From assembly GCA_007128865.1 (NCBI GenBank), contig SKWP01000081.1, forward strand, positions 1-5,034: 5,034 bases of DNA, read 5' to 3'. Made by a program: the position numbers and the translations under genes. The notes under the pieces are model-generated. The model saw only the letters and a program-made list of their open reading frames with translations. It was not told the DNA's origin and ran no database searches. Source of the DNA: Paracoccaceae bacterium. GTDB taxonomy: Bacteria; Pseudomonadota; Alphaproteobacteria; Rhodobacterales; Rhodobacteraceae. How positions within the stretch are numbered: the stretch's first letter is position 1; each line of letters opens with the position of its first letter. Below, piece after piece: positions 1-5,034 of the stretch.

Positions 1-390
1 CAGTCCTTTGCCAATGTCGGGCTGGTGCCGGATGGCGGGGCGACTTTCTTTCTGGCGCAGCGACTGGGCGTCGGACGGGCCAAGGATCTGGTGATGACCG
101 CGCGGCGGCTTGAGGCGCGCGAGGCATACGAATGGGGGGTGGTCAACCGGCTGGTGGCGGCCGACAGGCTGCTGGAGGAGGCTCGCGCGCTGGCGGCCAG
201 CCTCGCCGCGGCGCCGACCTATGTGCTGGGCCTTGCCAAGAAGATGTTCGCGGCAGGCTGCAGCCCGTCGCTGGAAACCGTGCTGGAGATCGAAAGCTAT
301 GCCGCCAGCGTGGCACGCGCCTCCGATGATCACAGGGAAGGGGTGACGGCCTTCCGCGAAAAGCGCAAGCCGCGGTTCACCGGTGAATGA
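1..390 (+). CDS. enoyl-CoA hydratase/isomerase family protein (crotonase fold), C-terminal part
   Basis: The reading frame is open from base 1 and ends at TGA 388-390, giving 129 residues; crotonases are usually about 260, so the N-terminal half lies outside the window. Family signs are the GLVPDGGAT stretch (residues 7-15 of the fragment), the AYEWGVVNRLV segment typical of the 'A.e.GlVn.vv' region, and the C-terminal EGVTAFREKRKPRF tail, which matches the classical 'EG..AF.eKR.P.F' ending. Family members hydrate or isomerise enoyl-CoA thioesters in the cytoplasm. The oxyanion-hole GGG and first catalytic Glu region are not in the window. By manual alignment to rat mitochondrial enoyl-CoA hydratase, the second catalytic Glu (Glu164) falls on Phe3, as in PaaG-like proteins, so an isomerase or atypical hydratase is possible. 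It precedes the acyl-CoA synthetase by 33 nt and is probably co-transcribed with it. Family is sure; substrate is unknown. Confidence 0.93.
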   Translation, partial: QSFANVGLVPDGGATFFLAQRLGVGRAKDLVMTARRLEAREAYEWGVVNRLVAADRLLEEARALAASLAAAPTYVLGLAKKMFAAGCSPSLETVLEIESYAASVARASDDHREGVTAFREKRKPRFTGE

Positions 391-411
391 ACGGCGTCGG
401 GCGCAGGATTG

Positions 412-416
412 CAGGA
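412..416 (+). promoter_or_regulatory. ribosome binding site deciding the acyl-CoA synthetase start
   Basis: CAGGA sits 7 nt before GTG 424, a normal Shine-Dalgarno distance. A second AGGA at 405-408 directly abuts TTG 409, too close to serve it. The two ATGs at 416 and 419 are in another frame and meet TGA at 425-427. This favours GTG 424 over TTG 409. Confidence 0.55.
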
Positions 417-423
417 TGATGGC

Positions 424-2550
424 GTGAAGACGGATACCGGCACTGCGGCGCAGACCCTCGGCGATTGCCTCTTTCGGCCGCGGACGGTGGCGCTGATCGG
501 CGCGTCGGCCGATCCGGCCAAGAACAACGCCCGCCCGCAGCGCTATCTGGCCGAGGCCGGTTTCGAGGGGCGGGTGATCCCGGTCAACCCGACGCGGTCC
601 GAGATCATGGGTCTCAAGGCATGGCCCGATCTGGCATCGGTTCCCGGACCGGTGGACCATGCCTTCGTGATGGTTCCGGCCGGGGCCGTCGAGGATGTCA
701 TCGACCAGTGCGTGCGCAAGGCCGTGCCGGTGGCCACCATCTTCAGCGCCGGATTTGCCGAGACGGGCGCCGAGGGCGCCGCCCGCCAGGCGCGTATCGT
801 CGCACGGGCGCGGGCCGGCGGGGTGCGCATTCTCGGGCCGAACTGCATCGGGCTGGTGAACCTGCACGGCAAGCTGCCGCTGACCACCAACGCCGCGCTG
901 CTGGCCGAAAGGCTCCTGCCCGGTCCGGTTTCGGTGGTGTCGCAAAGCGGCAGCATGCTGGGCAGCCTTCTGACCCGCGCGGCCGCCCGCGGCATCGGCT
1001 TTGCCAGGATGGTCTCGATCGGCAACGAGGCCGATCTTTCGGTGGGCGACATCGTCTCGATCCTGGCCGACGATGCCGAGACAAAGGTCATCCTGCTGTT
1101 TCTGGAAACCTTCCGCGACGGTCCGGCGCTGGCCGCCGCGGCGCGACGCGCCTTTGCCGCCGGCAAGCCGGTGATTGCCTACAAGCTCGGCCGTTCGGCG
1201 CTGGGGCGGCGTGTCGCGGCATCGCACACCGGGGCGATGGTCGGCGCCGACGAGGTGGCGCAGGCGTATTTCCGCGCCCATGGCATCCTGCGGGTCGAAA
1301 CCATGGAGGGGCTTGTGGAACTGCCCCGTTTCGTCGAGGGCTTCGGCCCGCCTTCCGGGCGCGGGGTGGCCATGGTCACCGCTACCGGCGGTGCGGCGGC
1401 GATGATCGCCGACCGGCTGGGCGCCCTGGGCGACAGGGTTCCGGAGCCTCCCGAAGCCTTTCGCGCGCGGCTGGCAGAGGCAGGGATCGAGATATCCGAC
1501 AGCCCGCTGATCGACCTGCCCATGGGCACCGGCGAAGGCGGCCGCTATGCCCGCATCCTGACCGAGCTGATGGAATCGGACCATTGCGATGCGGTGATTT
1601 CGGTCATGGGATCGTCGGCGCGCTCGAAACCGGCGATGATCTGTTCGCGGGTCACCGAGGCGCGGCTTGGGCGCAAGCCGCTGGCGGTGTTCCTGGCCCC
1701 GCAGGCCGACGAATGCCTGTCGATGCTGCACGATGCCGGCCTTGCCGGGTTCCGCACCCCGGAAAGCTGTGCCGATGCCGTCCATGCCTATCTGAACTGG
1801 CGCGCCCCGGCGCCGCCGGTTGCGGTCGACGAGGCCGGGCTTGCCCCGGCGCGCGGGCTTGCCGCGCAGACCGCGCAGTGGGACGAACGCAGCGCCCTGG
1901 CGCTGTTCGCTGCGCTGGGTGTCGCGGGGCCGGAAACATGCGTGCTGCCGGCAACGGGCACTGCCGATCCACCCGACCTTGCCGGCCCGCTGGCGGTCAA
2001 GGTGCTGTCGCCTGACATCCTGCACAAGTCCGACGCCGGGCTGGTGCGGCTGAACGTCGAGCCGGCGCAGCTGGCAGCGGTGGCCGCAAGGCTGCTTGAG
2101 CGCGCCCGCGCCGCCTTTCCGGCCGCCCGCCTGAAGGGGGTTCTTGCCCAGCGGATGGAGACGGGCCTTGCCGAGGTCATCCTGGGATGGCGCGACGATG
2201 CCGAGGCCGGTCCGGTGGTGGTGCTGGGCATGGGCGGGGTGACGGCCGAACTGCGCCCGCAGATTTCCGTCCGTGTCGCCCCGGTCGATCTGCCGACCGC
2301 CCGGGCGATGATCGCCGAACTGCCGGAACTCAGGGCGCTTGACGGCTATCGCAACCTGCCACGGGGCGATCTGGACGCGCTGGCCTATGCGGTGGTGCGG
2401 TTCTCGCGGCTGGGGCTGGCGGTGCCGGGGCTTTCGGAGGCCGAGATCAACCCGCTTCTGGTGCGCGGCACCGGGCAGGGCGTGGTTGCGCTGGACGGTC
2501 TGGTGGTGATGGCCGATGCGGCCGGACAGGCGCCTTCGGCGCGGCACTGA
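424..2550 (+). CDS. ADP-forming acyl-CoA synthetase (acetate-CoA ligase family), fused alpha-beta subunits
   Basis: This 708-residue cytoplasmic protein should convert a carboxylate, CoA and ATP to acyl-CoA, ADP and phosphate. Order of parts: a CoA-binding Rossmann domain (about 15-135, with VALIGAS at 22-28 and ILGPNCIGL at 136-144), a succinyl-CoA ligase-like domain (about 160-300), a second flavodoxin-like domain (about 310-455), and a C-terminal ATP-grasp domain (about 480-700). Family residues are present: Glu202 in the IGNEADLS motif, the phospho-accepting His268 in SHTGAMVGAD, Lys526 in AVKVLSP, the second His534 in LHKSDAG, the GMGGVTAEL loop (602-610), and EINPLLV (674-680). The length leaves no room for the GNAT domain of Pat/PatZ acetyltransferases, so a plain ligase is likely. 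The stop of the preceding gene lies in this same frame, and no in-frame ATG is near. GTG 424 has AGGA 7 nt upstream; TTG 409 (713 residues) is the alternative. The acid substrate cannot be told; short, branched or aromatic acids are all known for the family. Confidence 0.93.
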   Translation: MKTDTGTAAQTLGDCLFRPRTVALIGASADPAKNNARPQRYLAEAGFEGRVIPVNPTRSEIMGLKAWPDLASVPGPVDHAFVMVPAGAVEDVIDQCVRKAVPVATIFSAGFAETGAEGAARQARIVARARAGGVRILGPNCIGLVNLHGKLPLTTNAALLAERLLPGPVSVVSQSGSMLGSLLTRAAARGIGFARMVSIGNEADLSVGDIVSILADDAETKVILLFLETFRDGPALAAAARRAFAAGKPVIAYKLGRSALGRRVAASHTGAMVGADEVAQAYFRAHGILRVETMEGLVELPRFVEGFGPPSGRGVAMVTATGGAAAMIADRLGALGDRVPEPPEAFRARLAEAGIEISDSPLIDLPMGTGEGGRYARILTELMESDHCDAVISVMGSSARSKPAMICSRVTEARLGRKPLAVFLAPQADECLSMLHDAGLAGFRTPESCADAVHAYLNWRAPAPPVAVDEAGLAPARGLAAQTAQWDERSALALFAALGVAGPETCVLPATGTADPPDLAGPLAVKVLSPDILHKSDAGLVRLNVEPAQLAAVAARLLERARAAFPAARLKGVLAQRMETGLAEVILGWRDDAEAGPVVVLGMGGVTAELRPQISVRVAPVDLPTARAMIAELPELRALDGYRNLPRGDLDALAYAVVRFSRLGLAVPGLSEAEINPLLVRGTGQGVVALDGLVVMADAAGQAPSARH

Positions 2551-2561
2551 GGGAGATTGCA

Positions 2562-3965
2562 ATGACGGTTACAAGGCCGATCGAAGGTCCGGCGCCCGGG
2601 ACGGAAAGCCTCAGCGGGCTGCTTGCCGCCCATGTCGCGGGGTTGCGGGCCGAGGCGCTGCCGCCCGAAGCCATCCACGGCTTTCGCCGCGCCTTTGTGG
2701 ATTATCTCGCCAGCGCGCTGCCCGGGGCCGCGATGCCGGTGACCCAAGCCTTGTTGCGCTGGGCAGTGGCCCAGGGCGCGCGGCCGGTGGCGACGCCGAT
2801 AGGCTGCACAGCGGGCCTTTCGGCGCCCGAGGCCGCCTTTGTCAACGGCGCCGCTGCGCACAGCCTCGATTTCGATGACGGGCAGACCCGCGGTTCGGTG
2901 CATCCGGGCGGTTCGATCTTTTCGGCGGCGCTGGCGGCGGCCGAACGCGACAGGGCCGACATGGCCGGCTTCATCGCCGCGGTGGTGGCCGGATACGAGG
3001 TGACGTTGCGCATCGCCTCGGCCATGCATCCGGCCTCGGCCAGCCAGGGCTGGCACAACACGCCGGTGGCCGGGGTGTTCGGCGCCACGGCCGTTGCCGC
3101 CCGCATCGCCGGGCTGGATGCGGCCACCACGGCGCATGGTTTCGGCATCGCGGCCAGCTTTTCCGGTGGTATCCGGCAATATCTGCACGATGGCGCCGAG
3201 GTAAAGCGGCTGCACCCCGGCAAGGCCGCGCGCGACGGCATCGTCTGTGCCGGGCTTGCGGCCGAGGGCATCACCGGCGCGGTGGAGTGCCTGGAAGGCA
3301 AGCACGGGCTGTTCCGCGCCATGGTCGACAATCGCGTGGATATCGACCAGATCACCGAGGGGCTGGGCAGCCGGCATCTGGTCACCACCGCCTATTTCAA
3401 GCCCTATCCCTGCTGCCGCCATTTCCACGCGGCAATCGACGCGGCGCTGGCGCTGCGGCAGGAAGAGGGGCTGCAGTCGAGCGATGTCGTGCAGGCCGAG
3501 ATCGGGCTCTATACCGTTGGCGTGCGCGGCCATGACCATGCCACCGCGCGCAACCTCCTGGAGGCGCAGATGAGTGCGCCCTGCGCAATGGCGGCAGCGC
3601 TGATCCATGGCCGGCTCGGCGCGGCGGATTTCGACCCGGCCTGCTTTGTGGGGCCAGAGCCGCAGCGCCTGCTGGCCGCCACCCGCGTTCATGTGGACGA
3701 CGCATGCGAGGCCGCCTATCCCGGCCGGCGCAGCGGTGTCGTGGTGCTGCATCTGCGCGATGGCCGGCGGCTGGAACGGCGGGTGCTCGACCCCCGCGGC
3801 GAGGGTGACAATCCGCTGAGCGACGACGAGCTTTCGGCCAAGTTCCTGGACAATGCCGGGCCGGTCCTGGGCAAGGACCGTGCCGAACGGGTTCTTGGCC
3901 TGATCTGGGGCGCCGATGCCGGCGGCGATTTCTCCGCCCTCCGGTCGCTTCTGACACCGGCCTGA
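2562..3965 (+). CDS. MmgE/PrpD family protein
   Basis: This 467-residue protein belongs to the family of 2-methylcitrate dehydratase (PrpD), MmgE and cis-aconitate decarboxylase; members dehydrate, decarboxylate or isomerise substituted carboxylic acids. An all-helical N-terminal domain covers about 15-275 and the tail of the protein, with a smaller alpha/beta domain at about 280-410. Visible hallmarks are FVNGAAAHSLDFDD (93-106), HPGG (114-117), GWHNTPVAGVFGA (163-175), KRLHPGKAARDG (215-226), KPYPCCRHFH (280-289) and the late NPLSDDELSAKF block (417-428). Length is normal (about 450-480). ATG 2562 follows GGGAG (2551-2555) at 6 nt spacing and starts 11 nt after the synthetase stop, so the genes are coupled in one operon. 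No prpB or prpC lies in the window and the active-site loop differs from PrpD, so the prpD name is not supported. The neighbours suggest an acid, or a CoA thioester derived from one, as substrate; this is inference. Confidence 0.92.
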   Translation: MTVTRPIEGPAPGTESLSGLLAAHVAGLRAEALPPEAIHGFRRAFVDYLASALPGAAMPVTQALLRWAVAQGARPVATPIGCTAGLSAPEAAFVNGAAAHSLDFDDGQTRGSVHPGGSIFSAALAAAERDRADMAGFIAAVVAGYEVTLRIASAMHPASASQGWHNTPVAGVFGATAVAARIAGLDAATTAHGFGIAASFSGGIRQYLHDGAEVKRLHPGKAARDGIVCAGLAAEGITGAVECLEGKHGLFRAMVDNRVDIDQITEGLGSRHLVTTAYFKPYPCCRHFHAAIDAALALRQEEGLQSSDVVQAEIGLYTVGVRGHDHATARNLLEAQMSAPCAMAAALIHGRLGAADFDPACFVGPEPQRLLAATRVHVDDACEAAYPGRRSGVVVLHLRDGRRLERRVLDPRGEGDNPLSDDELSAKFLDNAGPVLGKDRAERVLGLIWGADAGGDFSALRSLLTPA

Positions 3966-3971
3966 TATCGG

Positions 3972-3978
3972 GGAGGAG
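3972..3978 (+). promoter_or_regulatory. strong ribosome binding site for the DUF35-type gene
   Basis: GGAGGAG in the 16-nt gap after the MmgE/PrpD stop is the best Shine-Dalgarno match in the window, ending 3 nt before ATG 3982 (the GGAGG core is 5 nt away). It fixes this ATG as the start and suggests that the small subunit and its overlapping partner are well translated. Confidence 0.7.
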
Positions 3979-3981
3979 AGC

Positions 3982-4374
3982 ATGAACGAGCCCGATCCCG
4001 ACAGGATGTCGCCCCGCGGGCGCTTTCTGCATCATTGTGCGCAGGGTGAGCTTGCCTTCCAGCGCGGGGCCTGCGGGCGCGCGGTGTTCCCGCCTCGGGT
4101 GGTGGCGCCTGCGGGTGTGTCGGGGCCGCTGCGATGGGCGGTATCGGCGGGGCGCGGGCGGGTGCATTCGGTCACCACCGTTCACCCGCGCGGCGAGGCG
4201 CCCCATGCGCTGGCGCTCGTCGATCTGGACGAAGGGTTCCGGATGATGAGCCGGATCGATGCCGACGATCCGGCCGCGGTGCCGATCGGCGCCCCGGTGC
4301 AGGTGGCGTTCCGCAGCCTTGCGGCCGACGAGCCGCCGCTTCCGGTCTTCCTGCTGGCCGAGGCGGGCCGATGA
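3982..4374 (+). CDS. DUF35-type OB-fold domain protein, probable partner of the downstream thiolase-like protein
   Basis: This 130-residue protein has the DUF35 layout: a short N-terminal helix (about 10-24), a zinc-ribbon position (25-52), then an OB-fold (53-125). Recognisable segments are AFQRGACGRAVFPPR (25-39), the GRVHSVTTVH strand (59-68), ALVDLDEGFRMMSRI (78-92), IGAPVQVAF (102-110) and a closing LPVFLL. Family members usually carry two Cys pairs (RCxxCG and CPxCG). Here only Cys31 remains of these: the first becomes Gly28 or Gly29 with a one-residue contraction, and the second pair reads AxAG, so zinc binding is probably lost. Such proteins bind SCP2-type thiolases and often control CoA-substrate entry or form a mixed active site, as ChsH2 does with Ltp2. 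The stop overlaps the next start by ATGA, consistent with a tight complex. The family call is firm; the exact role is inferred. Confidence 0.88.
   Translation: MNEPDPDRMSPRGRFLHHCAQGELAFQRGACGRAVFPPRVVAPAGVSGPLRWAVSAGRGRVHSVTTVHPRGEAPHALALVDLDEGFRMMSRIDADDPAAVPIGAPVQVAFRSLAADEPPLPVFLLAEAGR
4371..4374 (+). other. ATGA start/stop overlap linking the DUF35-type and thiolase-like genes
   Basis: The ATG of the thiolase-like gene (4371-4373) shares bases with the TGA stop of the DUF35-type gene (4372-4374). GAGG at 4360-4363, inside the upstream gene, is 7 nt from the ATG and can serve as ribosome binding site. This arrangement usually gives translational coupling and matched amounts of two subunits. 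Confidence 0.85.
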
Positions 4375-5034
4375 GCGCGCGCGGCAGCGTCGCCGTGGTG
4401 GGCGTGGCGGAGTCCGATCTCGGCCGGGTGGCCGACCATATGACACCGGCCGATCTGATGGCGCAGGCGGTTACCCGCGCGCTTGCCGATTGCGGGCTGG
4501 GGCTGGGCGATGTGGACGGGCTGTTCGCCACCACCTCGCAGTTGCGCATGGCGCCGCTGGCGCTGGCCGAATACCTGGGCCTGCGGCCACGGTATTTCGA
4601 TGGCACCAACATCGGCGGGTCTTCGTTCATGTCGCATCTCGCCCATGCCCATGCGGCGATCGAGGCGGGCCTGTGTTCGGTCGCGGTGATCGCCTATGGC
4701 AGCACCCAGCGTTCGGTCAGCCGGTCGGCCGCGTCGCCGCGCGAATTCAACCCCTGGGAAACCCCGTACCGGCCGATCCTGCCGACCTCGGCCTATGCGC
4801 TGGCAGCGGCCCGGCACATGCACGAATTCGGCACCACCCGCGAACAGCTGGCCGAGGTTGCCGTGGCGGCGCGGCAATGGGCGCTGATGAACCCCGACGC
4901 CTGGGAAAAGGAGCCGCTGAGCATCGAGCAGGTGCTTTCGGCGCGCATGATCAGCACGCCGCTGACGGTGCGCGACTGCTGCCTTGTCACCGATGGCGGC
5001 GGCGCGATGGTGCTGGTATCGGCCGAACGCGCGC
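4371..5034 (+). CDS. thiolase-like protein of the SCP2/non-condensing type, N-terminal part
   Basis: The frame stays open to the right edge, giving 221 residues of a family normally about 380-400 long. It begins with the strand SVAVVGVAESDLGR (6-19), followed by the helix and VDGLFATT segment (48-55), NIGGSSFMSHLAHA (80-93) and AAIEAGLCSVAVIAYG (95-110), the thiolase N-terminal core. The second half (136-221) holds the PTSAYALAAARHMHEFG stretch and DCCLVTDGGGAMVLVSAERA (202-221), as in thiolase-like proteins that pair with DUF35 partners. True thiolases carry the acylated Cys at about residue 85; here the site reads GGSSF, so Claisen condensation or classical thiolysis through that Cys is not expected. 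The His and second Cys motifs of the C-terminal half lie beyond the window. Possible roles are retro-aldol cleavage of a beta-hydroxyacyl-CoA or a non-catalytic CoA-binding subunit. Confidence 0.9.
   Translation, partial: MSARGSVAVVGVAESDLGRVADHMTPADLMAQAVTRALADCGLGLGDVDGLFATTSQLRMAPLALAEYLGLRPRYFDGTNIGGSSFMSHLAHAHAAIEAGLCSVAVIAYGSTQRSVSRSAASPREFNPWETPYRPILPTSAYALAAARHMHEFGTTREQLAEVAVAARQWALMNPDAWEKEPLSIEQVLSARMISTPLTVRDCCLVTDGGGAMVLVSAERA

Noticed and set aside
387..420. Short ATG frame overlapping the crotonase stop (ATGA at 387-390)
   Set aside because: It encodes only ten residues before a stop at 417-419 and has no family signal; the ATGA there is coincidental.
465..2015. 516-codon open frame on the + strand inside the acyl-CoA synthetase gene
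   Set aside because: Low-complexity Arg/Gly/Ala product without domain signs, in a different frame from the well-supported synthetase; a GC-driven shadow.
2530..2542. Perfect 5-bp hairpin (GCGCC, TTC loop, GGCGC) near the end of the acyl-CoA synthetase gene
   Set aside because: It lies inside the coding sequence, has no T-run, and the next gene starts 11 nt after the stop. Such short stems are common at this GC content, so it is not called a terminator.
424..2550. Protein lysine acetyltransferase of the Pat/PatZ type
   Set aside because: The ligase-like domains match, but no GNAT acetyltransferase domain is present at either end and both phospho-accepting His residues are kept, which favours an active ligase.
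2562..3965. Naming the gene prpD (2-methylcitrate dehydratase)
   Set aside because: No methylcitrate synthase or methylisocitrate lyase is nearby and the DFDD...HPG loop is not the PrpD version, so only the family name is supported.
2385..3983. 532-codon open frame on the - strand spanning the whole MmgE/PrpD gene
   Set aside because: Its product is rich in Arg, His, Gly and Gln with no family motif, and it mirrors a clearly real gene. Long antisense frames are expected in DNA this GC-rich.
3397..4446. 349-codon open frame on the - strand across the MmgE/PrpD and DUF35-type genes
   Set aside because: Arg/Pro/His-rich shadow with no recognisable fold, covering two genes supported by family motifs on the + strand.

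Overview
The window is a dense, one-directional run of five genes on the + strand. It comes from a very GC-rich genome with strong G/C preference at third codon positions. Codon use, protein families and compact gene spacing suggest an alphaproteobacterium, possibly of the Rhodobacterales/Paracoccus kind. That placement is an inference from style; there is no RNA or marker gene to anchor it.

Layout: (1) 1-390, the C-terminal half of a crotonase-fold enoyl-CoA hydratase/isomerase, cut by the left edge. (2) 424-2550, a fused-subunit ADP-forming acyl-CoA synthetase (acetate-CoA ligase family). (3) 2562-3965, a MmgE/PrpD family protein. (4) 3982-4374, a small DUF35-type OB-fold protein whose zinc-ribbon cysteines are mostly gone. 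(5) 4371-5034, the N-terminal part of a thiolase-like protein of the SCP2/non-condensing type, cut by the right edge. Gaps between genes are 33, 11 and 16 nt, and the last pair overlaps by ATGA. No promoter, terminator, RNA gene, repeat, mobile element or CRISPR array was found. The window appears to lie inside a longer operon that continues on both sides.

How the genes may work together (inference): the set looks like a catabolic operon for a carboxylic acid. The synthetase would activate the acid to a CoA thioester. The crotonase would hydrate or isomerise the enoyl-CoA. The DUF35/thiolase-like pair would act on the resulting acyl-CoA, possibly as a retro-aldolase like the characterised steroid side-chain ChsH2/Ltp2 complex. 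The MmgE/PrpD protein would do a dehydration, hydration, isomerisation or decarboxylation on a branched or polycarboxylic intermediate. The actual substrate cannot be read from the sequence. Nothing here is a defence or mobile system; the most interesting points are the unassigned pathway and the degenerate zinc ribbon.
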